64,000 bases of DNA from Verpa conica. Its lineage: Eukaryota; Ascomycota; Pezizomycetes; Pezizales; Morchellaceae. Made by a program: the position numbers and the translations under genes. The DNA lies in assembly GCA_033030425.1 (NCBI GenBank), contig JAUFSD010000003.1, forward strand, positions 1,426,001 to 1,490,000, read 5' to 3'. Positions 12,117-24,450 of this stretch are shown here, piece by piece; position 1 is the stretch's first letter; every line of letters begins with the position of its first letter. The notes below the pieces were generated by a model. That model ran no database searches. It saw only the letters and a program-made list of their open reading frames with translations, and was not told the DNA's origin.

Positions 12117-15100
12117 ATGAAGGTGCGTGCGTGAAGTACAAGCAACCACCAACACATGCCCCAAGTGTAACTCTTACACATGCCTACATCAACGAATTCT
12201 CACCCGTTCCGAACCCCTCACCCTTCCATAGCCTTCTATACTTCCCCTAAACCCGTACTCCTTATTCCGGCTTAGTATCCGGCTTAGTATATACCAACGT
12301 GATGATCTGTGCTGATGTTTTAGCTTAGACTGCATCGCGGGCACGCGACTCTAGAGGCTTCACCTCTAGCCATGGCTCACGACTGTCCATTGACCCCGAT
12401 CATCATGTTACAGAAGCAATAGGAGATATGTATGGCGAATATATAGATGAGGACGGACGACGACAAAGCTATATTCTTCCATCAGACGCATATTCAAATT
12501 CTTCTCGGCCTACTCAGAACAGAAACAGCTCCGTGTTTTCGGCAGCCAGTGCAGGAGGATCAGGAAGAGATTGGGGTAGTGGTGGATCTCGGGGAAACGA
12601 GCTACTACCGGGCTCACCTGCTTTGGTTCACCGATCACCATCCCCGTCACGGTCTCCTAGCGAAACTGCAAACCAATTCTTCCCTCTTCACGACACCGAC
12701 TACGAATCCGATCCCGCTGCTGTAGCTCAGGAAATAAGCAACCTCCAGGCACTTCGCCGGATGTCTATGGACGTCACCTCTACCGCCGATCCCGACCTGC
12801 CGTCGTTCAACTCTTTTGTACCATCTACACCTCCGGAAGATGGCGGTGATCCGGGAAGTGTTTTTTGGGTCCCAGCCCGACTACATCCAGAACTCGCTCC
12901 AAAAGAATTTAGTGCCTACCTTGAAGCCAAAAAAAACGAGATACGGAGGCCCCAACGGGATGGGTCTCTATCGCCGGATGGGGTAAATGCGGGTGGGCCT
13001 GGGCTGAGGAGGAAAAAATCAATGCTATCAAAACAAATAGATCATTCAGATGGTGCAAAAGGGTACCGGGATGGGACGGAGGCTCTGGAGAGGCGGCGAT
13101 CGGGAAAGGAGGGACCACCGCACCTCCAGCTGGAGGATTTGATGAGTGATCCAAATACTCTTATGCGGAAATTGAGTGTTGAGAGAAGAAACGGTGAAGG
13201 TAAAGTTGCCGCGGATCTCTGGGTCCCGGGTGAATTGAATTCTAATAGCTACTTAGGGGACATGCCAATATTACCAGCTCAACCAGCAGGGGCTGGACTT
13301 CGGCGGTCAACTAGAACGACATATAGGAGGGGAAGTCTTCGGAAAGGGGAAAATTTTTCTAAAAGGCAGGCGAAAGCCTCAGAAACCGATACTGAGGATT
13401 ACGCTGCGTCATCCCCCATAACTGGGAGGCCTGGGGGATTGGGGCTGCAAAGGGTATCAACGGAACCTATACCTCCAATACCATCCCATTTCTCTGGCAA
13501 AAGTCAATCAGGTGGGCAGCAGCCCAAGTCGACACGTTCTGCTAATAGAAAAGCACCAGCTGTGGAGTCATCCTCCAGTTCAATTGATGATCTACCTAAC
13601 GCTCCTGAAACGGTACAATCAAGGTCTGCTGCTCCTGTCGAAAATAAACATAAATCGGCACCACCACATAAACAAAAGAAAAGAGCTTCATCACCGAAAG
13701 GCACATCAAGATCCCGGACAAGTGAACCTACACCTCCGGTGCCACGAATTATTGAGACCCCCCCACCATTAGAGGAACCACAAAAGCTGGTACACCCGGA
13801 ACGTCATTCTTCGCTTGATTCTGGCCCACAGCAAACACCCAAATCCTCAAAACAGCCGAGACAAACTATAATAAGGGTGCCTGATGATTCCGCGGTCGAG
13901 CTGGTGAATGAAGTTGTCTCACCGCCAATAGTCCCACCACCACTGGCAGCTCCGGCTATCAGTAACCCCCCAAAGACTAGTCAACTTATGGCCGTGCCAG
14001 GTTCTACTGGAGGAGAGGATGGTAAAGACAAAAAAAGACCAGACTCTTCAGGAAGCACTGGAGAATCTTCAGCGAGAAAATCAAGTTGGGGATGGTTACT
14101 GGGGGATTCAGAACATAAAGCCAAGGATAAGCATGAAAAGGAGAAAGAGGAGAGAAAGGAGAAAGAGGAGAGGGAGAAAAACAAAGTGCGGAAGGAAAGA
14201 CGACCTAAGTCATCAGACAAGTCAACAGAGAAGTCAGCAGAGAAGCATGATAATACTCGACTAGATCTTCTCCAAAAATCAATTGACTTAGGAAATACTG
14301 GGAAGGTGATAACTACCGATGCGGTTGGGGCCAAGACGGATGAAAAGATTGAAAAAGAGTCTCGGAAGTCCCGTGGGGATGAAAAGAAAGAAAAGGAATC
14401 CGGGGGGATTCTTTCGTTTTTTGGAAGCTCGCGGAAGAAGTCTGGAAGTGACAATCCTTCTAAGTCAAAGGGCAGTTCGTCTAGGAATCCGTCTCCAGAT
14501 CCATCGCGTGAACAGCCACACCAGAATTTCTACTATACTCGGTTCCCGATCCATATCGAGCGGGCTATTTATCGACTTTCCCATTTGAAGCTTGCAAACC
14601 CGCGAAGACCTTTACATCAGCAAGTATTACTGAGTAACTTTATGTACTCGTACCTTGCAAAAGTACAACAAACACAACCACATCTAGTGCAGCAGGCCAC
14701 TGTTACACCTAGCCGAGAGGAGCGTCATCGGGAGAAGCAATCTCAGGAGCACCAGAACCAGCAGCACCAGCATCAACATCAGCAAAACCATCAGCAGGTA
14801 GATCCGCAGGGGAACCAGTACTACCAGTACGAGGATGTAAGCTCATAAAACTTTGCTATTAACCTTAATACGATGATGCTATTAGTAAGAGTGTATCCTA
14901 ACTTTATTTTAACTTAGGCCTCTTCAAAAAGTGGAACCGACTATGTGGACGACTCACAGATGTATGAATACGATGATGGTAGTGGGAATGAAAGTGGTAA
15001 TAGTAGACCACAATCACGAGCTTCACGGCGTGATCGACAAGAAAACGGCAACGGCCACTATGATAATTCTGAATCAAATCGGTCAGAATATAATAATGGA

Positions 15101-15190
15101 GGAGGGTACTCATCAAAGCACACCCATCGAGGTAGTGGTGGAGGTTACTCGAGCACTCAAAATAAATCGGGGAGTGATGATATGTGGTAA
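12117..15190 (+). CDS. Zds1/Zds2 family protein (Zds_C domain)
   Basis: Homologue of yeast Zds1/Zds2, regulators of PP2A-Cdc55, polarity, mRNA export and mitotic entry. The diagnostic part is the C-terminal Zds_C block: YYTRFPIHIERAIYRLSH and ANPRRPLHQQVLLSNFMYSYL near 14540-14655. The rest is long, disordered and Ser/Pro/Lys-rich, with a charged KEKEERKEKEE run near 14140. Exons are 12329-14836 and 14918-15190 (acceptor after CTAAC, TTAG). The frame at ATG 12428 is open upstream to the acceptor at 12328, and residues there (GSRLSIDPDHHVTEA) look coding. I therefore place the start at ATG 12117 in a 6-base first exon followed by a 206-base intron. The total is 928 aa in frame. The micro-exon start is the weakest part; 12428 is the fallback. 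Confidence 0.87.
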
Positions 15191-15777
15191 TTAGGGTTAA
15201 GTTTGATGGGATAAGTGTATGTTGGGATGGCTTCTTGCAAATGACTTTGCATACGAAGAGGGGTTCGTTTCTTTTTTTTTCGGTTCGCATATCTGTATTG
15301 TCTGTTCTGTCTGTATGTTATGGCATGGCGACGATGGTAGTATGTGGCTTTCTCTGTACGGACAGGCAGGTGGCAACGGAGTTGATTGATAGGCTGGGTT
15401 CTCTTTTGTGTTCGAGAAAATGAAATTTTCAGCTCCTATTACACGAAGCAGATCTTTTAACTTGTATCTTTTTACCATTTTTGGTACTTTATTACCTCCT
15501 TTATTTCACTTGCTAACTTATCTCCATTACAGGTTCTACTGTACTATGCCTTTCAACTATTGTAAACTATATGTATTGTTACCTTTGTGGTTTATTTTTG
15601 GGTCTAATGGTTTATAGAGCTTATAATTATTTTCTATTACATATATTAGGGCTTATAGGGGGTTTACCTTAATTTAAGATATAAGAATATCTTCTTGACC
15701 GAGTAGCTAGAGAATGAAAAATCTGGTACTTTAGTGAGCGTATTTCCATCATGGACCCGTGAGGTGTTAAGTACATG

Positions 15778-15889
15778 TACTAGCGATGCCGATAGATCAG
15801 CCCGTCATGTGATTTATCTTCGGTGAGAAAGATAATCTCACCACCAAAGATAAATCACATGACGGGCTGATCTATCAGCATCGCTAGTA
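15778..15889. mobile_element. Near-perfect 112-bp hairpin, MITE-like
   Basis: The left arm TACTAGCGATGCCGATAGAT is mirrored at the right end by ATCTATCAGCATCGCTAGTA, with pairing through to a short central loop near 15828-15845. No coding capacity. It looks like a fold-back MITE or the end of a larger palindromic repeat, and lies in the 3' flank of the Zds1 homologue. Confidence 0.7.
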
Positions 15890-16333
15890 GCTTGTAGTCC
15901 TTGTATCATGTGGTATCACTCGAGGGGACATGATGCTTACCAATGAGGTTGGGAGTTCTTGATTAGAACTACATTGGTTATCTAGTCTCCTAGTGAGTTT
16001 CTACACACTTTTAATAAAAATGTTCACCCTGGCTACCTAATCTTTTTAAGTAATAAAAGCGGCTAGATTTTTTAGTTAGAGCTCTATATAAACGTACGAG
16101 GGGTGAATTTGGGATGATTAGGTCATTTTATACTTTGATTGTTTTTGATGTTCTAACTCACCTACTTATGCTTGTACATACAGAGAAAAAGATATAAGAA
16201 GCATTCGAGTGATTCTCTATGACCTGGATATGATCAACCATGTGGATATATATGGGTATTCCCACCTATGCATGTGGTTTTTCCAGAAACCAAGCTGTAT
16301 GTATATTACCTGGCAAGTCCCACTATCTTTATT

Positions 16334-16420
16334 CTTTTTTTTTTTTTTTTTTTTTTTAACTCAAATGATTTTAATTATTCTGGGTACAAAATCTGGTATG
16401 CAGTATAAACTATGACCTAA
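16334..16420 (-). repeat. T-tract dispersed repeat (copy A)
   Basis: A run of about 24 T is followed by TTCTGGGTACAAAATCTGG and ATAAACTATGACCTAA. A diverged copy with the same order of motifs, beginning with a shorter T run, is at 47488-47560. On the minus strand this reads as a body followed by poly(A), so it is probably a retroposon 3' end. Confidence 0.5.
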
Positions 16421-16652
16421 AAATTACCCTTCCCCTTCCTATAAATAAAACGCGTCCCCTTCAGAATTCCAAAATAAAATAAAATTAACACAAAAGAAAG
16501 TTAAGTAAAAATGTATAACACGTTTACACCCTCCTTTCTGGTGACTTATTGTCTTTTGCCATTATACATGGACTTGTCGTGATTGCTGACTCCTTATTCT
16601 TCAGAGTAAGTAATGGAGGTGAGAGAGGACATAGTGGAAGGAGATGGCACTG

Positions 16653-17228
16653 TGTAACAATTTAACCATCGTCATGACTAGTTTTAAGTACCTCTCCATA
16701 TAGAGACACCTAAGGATCTCCCTTGAGGGATAGGACTAGCTATCCTATTCCGGTCAATAGATACTAAGGAAAGTCATTACTATGATAGCCCGATCCCTAA
16801 GCGAGCTGGCAAGCTCCTAGGACGGAGCGAAGCTCACCGTCGTCGGTATGCAACAGAGACCAGAGTAATGCGTCTGTAGCTTATAGTTACGGGAGATACT
16901 AGTGCAATAAGACTGAAGCAGTTGCCTCCATGAACAGAGTTAAGCTCCTGTTCCTCTAGGAGGAATAATGGCATTAATGCTTGATGGCCATGGGAGGCCG
17001 AGAGCCATGAGACGAGAGCAAAGCTATGCTTAGTAGTTAGGGCCGCCAGCAAAAATAATAATTAACCTGGCGGCGTCACGAATCGAACCATACGGGACTA
17101 TGCCTTGTGCTTTGCCCTAAGGTCCTTATGGATCAAGATTACCTCTCCGCCACGTCCCCAGGTTGGACTAGGAACGTGGGAAGGGAATCTAAGCAATGGC
17201 AGGAATCACCAGTGGGTTACTCTACCTA
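16653..17228. repeat. Dispersed repeat, left part of a copy split by the 14.6-kb transposon
   Basis: Collinear, with few differences, to 33111-33683, the right arm of the palindrome. It begins TGTAACAATTTAACCATCGT and runs through shared blocks such as GGATAGGACTAGCTATCC and GGCCGCCAGCAAAA to ...CTCTACCTA, where the transposon starts. The sequence resumes at 31821. It contains a Pol III-like box pair on the minus strand (box B 17089-17079, box A 17152-17142). Confidence 0.9.
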
Positions 17229-17242
17229 CATCAGCAAAAGTT
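17229..17242 (+). repeat. Left terminal inverted repeat of the transposon
   Basis: CATCAGCAAAAGTT, a perfect inverted match to 31807-31820. Similarity continues less strictly inward (TGTGTCTCTGAG on this side, TTGTCTCTAGGA on the other). It is preceded by the TA target duplication at 17227-17228. Confidence 0.95.
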
Positions 17243-17302
17243 TTGTGTCTCTGAGCCATCCACAAAAGCTCCAGGGAGTAACTGGTGTTTGTAGGAGGTC
17301 CT

Positions 17303-17385
17303 GGGACCGTCCGCATATGGTCCCGGTTATCCCTGGGACCGTTCCTATAAGGCTCACATAGTCCCGGATGTCCCAGGGACCACCC
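17303..17385. repeat. Left subterminal GGGACC/GTCCC motif cluster
   Basis: Contains GGGACCGTCCGC at 17303, GGTCCCGG at about 17319, GGGACCGTTCC at about 17335, then further GTCCC and GGGACC copies in both orientations. Subterminal short repeats of this kind bind transposase in CACTA-like elements; here the binding is inferred. Confidence 0.7.
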
Positions 17386-17741
17386 ACGTAATTCCCGAGG
17401 GTTCCTGCGACTTCCCCCGGCGCTGTCACTTGATATATCAGAATACCTGTACCATTTACACTGGCACTTGGAGGTTACTGTAGGCGTCTGGGTTCTTTCA
17501 ATATATATCATACATTCTCACTCGATATTTTGTGCTTAGCAAGCTAATCAATCTCGCTAACTAAATATGTTTGGGAGGAGGATGGTCCGCCTGACAGTCC
17601 ACTGCTAGTACGTGCTAGCCTCCGAAGGTACTGGATGAGCTTGGGGACCCTACGCAGTGTGATAATTGACTGGTGATATATATCCATTCTCTACATTTAT
17701 ATATACATCCTCCAAAATTTGTAGGCCAAGTTCTGCTTCTA

Positions 17742-20700
17742 CTAATATATAGAATAATAAGTATCGATGTCTATATGATTATTTATTAGCCAACCCTTTG
17801 GCTGGCCAGAGGCCTCTTTGCCCTCCCACTCGGGTACTAAATGTACAGCTCCTTCAATACTAGATATTGGCATTACGTATCGGTCCCGTCGGTTCTCTTC
17901 AACTGTAACACAACCATGGTATCGATCTGGTAGTCCGCTCGCTTTACGATATTTAGTACCGATTACCATAGCGAGCTCTACCGGAGAGGGTGAGCGGCTA
18001 TATATAGGTAGTCCACCTTTCTTTGTTTTGAGGATACGCGTGCTGATTCGGTCGGCCGTATTGGGTTCTAGCAATGCCGATATAGGAGGTGTGTAGCTAA
18101 AATAGATTAACGGAATTACTGCTTTGCGTCCTTGAAGTGTATCTTGTGTATGGTCCTCCGTGACTCGCGTCCATATATTGTGTTGAAGCTCGCCCTTACC
18201 CCGCCACATAGGAGTACATCTCAGAAGTTGCTTCTCAACACATAGCGGACTCTGGAATGGCTGGTAGAAGTACGCCACAGAGTTATAAACCTTGATATGG
18301 GTGCGCCGCGGATAGTCTTCATCCTCACCACAGATAGATTTGAAAAGGTCTGCACCCCATTCTTCGACCATTCTATCCTTAAAGCACGAAGCCAAGTCCT
18401 TGATACTGAAGAGGAGCTGAGCTTGAGCCAAGGAAATTGATTTCATTCCTTTGGTTGGTCCAGCTAATCTAGGTCGAGACAAGGAACGTGGGGAGGGTAT
18501 ATAGGGTGTATCTATCGTTGGTACGCGGACGGTGCGCTCTATTATTGGTATGAGGGCGTTGTGCTGTAATTCCTGGATTGCGCGGCGCTTGAGGCGTTTG
18601 GTCCGTGTGTCCTGCTTTTTAACTTCAATTAATTAGTACATATATACAGGCTATAAGCTCAGCCTAAGTAGGGCTCTAACCATCAGGGTGACTAAGTTTT
18701 AATACTCGTGCACTTTCAGCCCCGTAGTAACCCTTTGAAGCAAGGAACTTCAGCGTTTGATCTGTATACGCTAGGCTAAGTTTTCGATCATTCCAAAGGA
18801 GCATTTGCTTCTCGTAGTCCACTCTGTTCGATGCTCGATAGGCTGCTTTCACATTCTCGACATGAAGCAACTCCGAAATATCTGTAGTAAAATTATCCGG
18901 CGAGCCCATGTATCGAATGCAATCAGCAATATGGGTTGGTAGGTGCATTTTGATGAAGGAAAACCCGACGATCCCTAACAAAAGTCTACTACGCGCTCGG
19001 TTGGTCTGGGCCGTGGTCATCGGTCGTCCGGCCTCGGATCGTCTGCGGATCATCTCTCCCAAGGCCCTGTTCACTCGCTTCATCCGGGTAGGCGTCTGAC
19101 GAAATTCTCGGAACACTGATTTTGTCTGATGAAAGGTTACTAATCTCTGATGTAGCCATCGTAATGTTGCTTCCGATAAGCTTCGCTGAGAAGTAATGAT
19201 CATGAACTCACACATTGCGCGTATGCATTTCATAACCTTCACACGGTCCGCGTTCTGTCTGCGCTTCGAACGACTAATCAGGAGTGGTGCTAGGCAAACT
19301 ATCAGAAATCGGAGCATCGTTCTCATTTCTTTGCCCTTCCACTGACTAACATCCTGGTACGCTCTCTTGAAAGGTGAAAATCCAGGGTAATTGGGCATAC
19401 TTTTAAACCGGTGATTGAACCGAGCCAATAAGCCCTCTTTCTTAAGAAAAGCTAGGATCCAACTTATCAGATGCTTGAAAAGCCCAAGCATAAATTGGTG
19501 TAGCCAATCTGGTTGCCATAGCCTATAAGGATTGCATAGGGGATAGTCCCAGAAGTTGTTCTCCACAGGTTCCGCGAAACGCCTACGCAAGTCATTCAGA
19601 CCATCTGTAGACCGTGCGAGTTCTCGGTACTCGTCGACATTTCGCGCATCTCCAGAAATAATGCGGGATTCTCCGCTCTTCAACTCATGGCCTAGCTCTT
19701 CCGGGGGTAGTTCACACATTGGGCAGCTTCCAGACTTGATACGTGCGAGGATAACATGTTCCTGGTAATCTGCAATCCAGGCGGCCAAAATAGGATAACA
19801 GTTTCTGCGTTGCCCATCCGAGCAATGCATTAGAATCCCACGCCCTGATATATCTAATGTACGTAGAGAGTCGAGTACTCGCTGGATAGCACAGTGCCAT
19901 GTGTTATGGATTTCGCCTTTCTCTGGGTTTTTGGGCGGTACTGGGAGGAGAGCAACTAGAATCCAAGCTCTTTTAGATGCCTCTCGGCGGATATCTTTGC
20001 GAATGTTGCCAATGCTCATGTAAAGCGGCCATGCTGATTTATCGCCGGAGAAGTTTGTGAGGTTGGTCTTATCAGACGCGAATAGCACTGGTATGACGGT
20101 GCCACCATCTGGTATTCGCTCCTGAGTTAGAGGACCCACGGTTAGTATGGACTAACTTATAGCGATCCTGATACCATACGTACCTGTGCTCCCCACCACC
20201 AGTCCCCTGTATTGATCTCATTATAGATTCTTTCGCCATTTGAATCATATAGCTTCACAGGAACATAATCAATATCCTCACAGAATGGTAGATGTGATAG
20301 TAAAAGCTGGATGCATTCTAAGATATCCCGTTTGAATAGCTTCCCTCCCCCAATATCTTCCATAGTCCAGCTCTCTGGCCCCACCCCATGCTCACACGAC
20401 TCAAGAAGAGCCCATAAATCGTCTGCGGATTGGAAGCTTCGGCACGTATCGCCGTCAAGTCCACGACTCATATATTCTTGTATCGCTGTCTTCGTGGCAT
20501 TTGAGTCGATAAACCACTTCGCTAGTTCATAGTCTTTTGCGTTCTCGAAGGGCTCCCAAGGATTCCAATCCGCATGTTTATGCTTGGAGTAGATATTTGC
20601 AGTACCATATGTCTTCCCGGCTGAAGCCGGACCGTATATATCCTCAAAGCGCACTGTGCGAGTCGAATCCGCGGTACAGGTAAGATCAGGGTCAACTGGC

Positions 20701-20961
20701 TCAGGAGGATCTGGTGTTGGATCGTTTTCCGGTGCATCTACCCTAAAGTCTCTTGGCTGAACTAAAGCTAAGGTTAGAAAATATCGACAAGGAAATAATC
20801 AATATTGATATACCATCAGGGCTTGGGAATGAGCTGGAAACTGGGGGTGCATTTGATAGTCTAGGTATATTGTAAACGCACGTCGAGATATGTACACTTA
20901 ATCCTCGGGGAGTTCGAAAATGTCTTGCGCAGGAGGGACATATGTTTTTACTGGAATACAT
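17742..20961 (-). CDS. Plavaka-type transposase, apparently intact
   Basis: DDE transposase that would cut and rejoin the element's ends. Exons on the minus strand are 20961-20814, 20761-20184, 20121-18681 and 18622-17742. Their summed length is a multiple of three and gives 1015 aa with no internal stop. The N terminus has a C2HC finger (C8, C11, H24, C28) as in Plavaka proteins. The core has VIPVLFASDKTNLTNFSGDK (D259, candidate first catalytic Asp) and MHCSDGQRRN (D344, candidate second). The helical ISELLHVENVK block near 657-667 offers the late Glu. The third intron has a weak GTTAGA donor, but joining it restores the frame. ATG 21015 gives an 18-aa longer alternative. It is divergent from the cargo genes, with 0.8 kb between. 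Confidence 0.92.
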
Positions 20962-21015
20962 TGTACAATGAAGTTTAGTCGCTGTTTGTTGATACGTTTT
21001 GCCCTCTTGGCTCAC

Positions 21016-21811
21016 TCTGGTATCTATAGGTATGCCATGATGTAGGTAAGCTGTTTTCAGAGTGGCTGGATGATCTTACGCACGGGCCGATATTGAGTCG
21101 TAGCTACGCGGCGTGCAGTAGGAAGGGCGGTGTGAGTAGTCGGGACTGGTCCCGTGTCTCCTGGTGATTCATCTGACGGGCCAAATAACTTATCGCGGAG
21201 TGACTAAATGAAGTGATAAGCATACACGGGTATAGTAAGAGGTTGTGAAATGGTTATTCGGTCTAGCCACTAATTGAATCAGTATTGTGAAGGGGACCTA
21301 CACACTTTAGGCTTGATCAATGATGAATGTAGATAACTGGATGTAGTCAAGAGGAAAAGTATAGGCCTGCTATCCACAGGTGCTTTAGGGAAAGGACGCG
21401 GATGGTCTTGGGACGCGCGCAGACGGTCCGGGACGTTCAGCCCTCACTAGCGCCCTTACCGTATAGGGTAATGTTGGATTTCTGCTTTTTCCCACTGCAT
21501 TTGAGTACACACTAATAAGGAAAAATTGTTAGAAGTCTAACGCATTTGTAGTAGCGTCGGTGCAGCTCTAATGATCTTCGTGTATCATTTCTAGATTATA
21601 ACTTTGTAGGCCTTAAATACGTTGCAAAACAAGGAGCTCATGCGCAAGGGGTAGAAGCACTCCTTGAGCATAGGATCGAGACCTTGAAATACTTACATAC
21701 TTGAATATAGGCCCCCATCTTGTTGAGTATTAAAACGCAGACTCTGCCCGCTTATTGAACTCTATCTCTTTCCACTCCTAATACCTAGAGAACTTTACCT
21801 CACTCTGCGAA
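21016..21811. promoter_or_regulatory. Divergent promoter region between transposase and cargo
   Basis: Separates the minus-strand transposase from the plus-strand cargo. It contains GACGGTCCGGGACG at 21422-21435, a version of the motif repeated in both subterminal zones and again at 29465. A TATTAAAA/TATTGAAC-type AT stretch lies about 80 bases before the ATG at 21812. A shared binding protein for termini and promoter is inferred from the motif. Confidence 0.45.
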
Positions 21812-22560
21812 ATGACTTCCTCTTCTCTCCCATATCACCAATCCTTCGCCTCTTCTACCCCCTTCCATCCATCTTTACCCGAAGGAAGTGAACCCCTGCT
21901 TCCCTCTCCCCTCCAGACCCAGGACCCATATCGAACATCCCCCGGCTACGACGCGCAGGTTCCATCGGGAGAACTTGGAACAGACGTAAACGAGTATGGT
22001 ACCGACCCTATTTTTCAGGGCTCGCCCTCCGTCCTGGCTGCGGGGTCTCAGGCGGGTGCCATAACTGGATCAGGAGCGGGTATCACTCCCGGAGACCTTA
22101 ACGAAGCAATGAACCCAGCAACACCGCATCTGCAACAGGTGGACGTGGGTTTGGTGACCCAGCTTATAGATAAGAGTTATTATAGAAACTATGGGAAAAT
22201 TAAGTTCTTCTGTAAAAGGCCCCCATCCCTTTAGATTAGTCATACAATTGCTAACAATATGGGGGGAAAGGGTTGAGATCATACATGCAGGACAACCACC
22301 CTCCACCAGAACCAAAGCTTGGCCGGGTTTATATCCTCAAGTTCCTTACTCATGCCAGCGGAGGCGTTGGGACAGCGCTGGTAAGGGGGGGGCGATGCTG
22401 TGGTTGGGTGAAGAGGACGCGACGTGGTGTAGGAGCGGCCATGGTAGCTGAGCTACTTAATAGGGGTGTCATCGTCAAGGGCAAGGTCCAGAGTCTTCGC
22501 CAGGCTTCTTTTCAGTCTGAAAGACTTATCATTGGGGAATTGACTTTGTTGGCCCTATAG
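21812..22560 (+). CDS. Transposon cargo protein of unknown function
   Basis: I do not recognise this protein. Exon 1 (21812-22211) encodes a Ser/Pro-rich, low-complexity N terminus ending LIDKSYYRNYGKIKFF. A GTAAAAGG donor and an AAAG acceptor join it to exon 2 (22271-22560). Exon 2 opens WLRSYMQDNHPPPEPKLGR and continues with a basic Gly-rich stretch and MVAELLNRGVIVKGKVQ. The summed frame gives 229 aa. Exon 1 has a good start context and a stop-free frame, but exon 2 could be spliced differently. An open frame at 22589-22804 may be a further exon. It is the first plus-strand gene of the cargo set. Confidence 0.5.
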
Positions 22561-22899
22561 AGTCTCCACTGTACTGCATTATCTACCATTGCCAGTCTCT
22601 GGGGCTGATAATATACTTTTGAGCGGAAGGGGCATATTTCATTTGTTGGGTTTTTTGTCTTGTAGAATTGCTGAGAAAATTTTATACCGTGGTGTTGTTT
22701 CCATTATAAAGACTAGCTTCGCGGCTCACGTTCGAGACGGGTATGGGACTGGGTATGAGGCTGGGTATGCGGACGATGCGAGTAGGATGCACCAGTTACC
22801 CTAAGCCCTAGTTTACATTTTGACGCTTAAATAGGCTAGATTAATCGCGGCAAGGTCCAGAACAGTCTTCCAGCCAACGTCGCCTACTAAACTTCTATC

Positions 22900-24450
22900 A
22901 TGGCTGCTACCTATAAATACGAACCTAAACAGCTGAGATATTTAATTAAGGTCGCTTGTCCTAAAGCTACTAGCCCTCCTCCTCGTACTGGGGCTTTAAA
23001 ACCTCCAAGCACCCCAGTGACGGGCGGTTTAGCAAAATGCGTCGCCAGCGCCCCCGCCACCCCGCAGCTACTTTCCTCAATCCATACCCCTTCATTATCT
23101 TTTATTCCATCGCCTAATCCACCCCCAATAGATGCGCTGCTAAGTCGGGTTCGGGAATTTATCGGCAGTATCGATGCCACGGCTTTGCCTATATTATCTT
23201 CTGCCTCTCAGGAGATGGTGTTGGATGATATCTCGCTCAACGGGTATGAGGCTATTAGGAACATGATCGACGCAGAGGCGCTCCATTCAAACGCGGCCAA
23301 GGTATCTAGGATAAATTATTATGTAGATAGGAGGGTTATCATTACCTTTCCTTCTAGGATCCACGAGGTCATGTGTGAATTCGGTGATCATTACATTATC
23401 GACGAGATGTGGAACCAGGGGTTCTACTGGAGCGGATGGTCTAAAGAAGCTATTAGCCCAGGAAAATCGACAGGTATGTTAAACATTTCCTCATCTTATG
23501 ACTCTTTAGCGCTGATTATTCCCACCTGTAGATGTAAAGCTATGCCTTGAAGAGAGAGAGATTAGATACGTCCCCGATGCCTCGTTGATATTCAAAGGGC
23601 ACACAATGCCATTCCTTGTCTGTGAAGTGGCAGTTTCTCAGAGACTGCCTGATGTCATGAAGAAGAGGGAAGCATACCTCCTTGGCTCTAAAGGCAGGAT
23701 CAAAATTTTCATTATCATCCATATACAGTCCAAGAAGTCGACCAAAGACAGTCCAACAAAACGCCAGCATGATTCCGTACCATCGGTAACAAATAAACGA
23801 GGACGGTCTGACCCCGAACAAGCTTCATGGAGTGGCCAGCGGCATGAGGAAGAGGCTGAAGCCCCAGCACCGGCCACTGGGGTACGGCCTTCGCCCGTCG
23901 CGTCACAGACAGAATCTTCCCCCCCTCATTATGAACGTGGTTCTATATATATTTTTACCAGTAGGCTCAAGGCCTCTTCAGCAGCTGGGGGTCACACCCG
24001 CTCTATTATAAAGTTAGTTGACAATGAGGTTAGTATAGACCCACCATTCACCTACTTCCGCCTAACTATTACTAGGAATTTTGGCCTAAGATACCGGATG
24101 AGGATCTCTTACTTGAGTGGAATAACTTTATTGAGAGCAATATCCAGGATGATTCCAGAAAGAAAACGTTTAAGCTTTCATATACATTCCTACACAAAAA
24201 GATGTTAGATTATCTGAACCCTGAGACACTTGTGGATACTTGGGAGGATGGAGAGGATGTGGAAATAGAGCGGCTGCCACTGAGCGACGAGGAAGAGGGG
24301 GGGGGGGGCAAAGCGGAGGGGAAAGCGGAGGGGAAAGCGGAGGGGAAAGCGAAGGGGGAGGAGGAGGAGGAGGAGGAGGAGGAGGAGGTATCGAGCACTC
24401 CGAGCCCTGAAGATATAAACGATAAAGATTGGGTGGAAGGGGAGGACTAG
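22900..24450 (+). CDS. Transposon cargo protein with PD-(D/E)XK nuclease-like signature
   Basis: Exons 22900-23473, 23532-24028 and 24091-24450 give 476 aa in one frame. After a Pro-rich start there is a folded segment with YYVDRRVIITFPSRIHEVM. Then comes RYVPDASLIFKG...PFLVCEVAVSQ followed by a basic helix (DVMKKREAYLLGS) and IKIFIIIHIQ. P206-D207 and E223-x-A with the following helix and strand fit the spacing of restriction-fold (PD-(D/E)XK) domains in fungal hypothetical proteins, but the usual Lys after Glu is replaced. Nuclease activity is therefore uncertain. The C terminus is low complexity: a GKAE repeat, then Glu-rich, encoded by GGGGAAAGCGGA-type and GGA repeats at 24296-24388. Function is inferred, not shown. 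Confidence 0.72.
24296..24388 (+). repeat. In-frame low-complexity repeats in the cargo gene
   Basis: 12-base units (AAAGCGGAGGGG-type) repeat about four times, followed by a GAG/GGA triplet run. They encode GKAE repeats and an acidic Glu tract. Confidence 0.9.

Larger units (their letters stand above)
15191..16652. other. Intergenic, repeat-rich
   Basis: Zds1-homologue 3' flank, AT-rich and without a supported gene. It contains the hairpin at 15778-15889 and the T-tract repeat at 16334-16420. Confidence 0.5.

Noticed and set aside
17079..17152. Functional tRNA gene
   Set aside because: Box A and box B are present, but the T stem does not pair and the sequence recurs only inside the dispersed repeat, so it is better read as a tRNA-derived repeat.
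24210..24398. Minus-strand Ser-rich open frame
   Set aside because: It is the complement of the GGA/GAG low-complexity tract of the plus-strand cargo gene.
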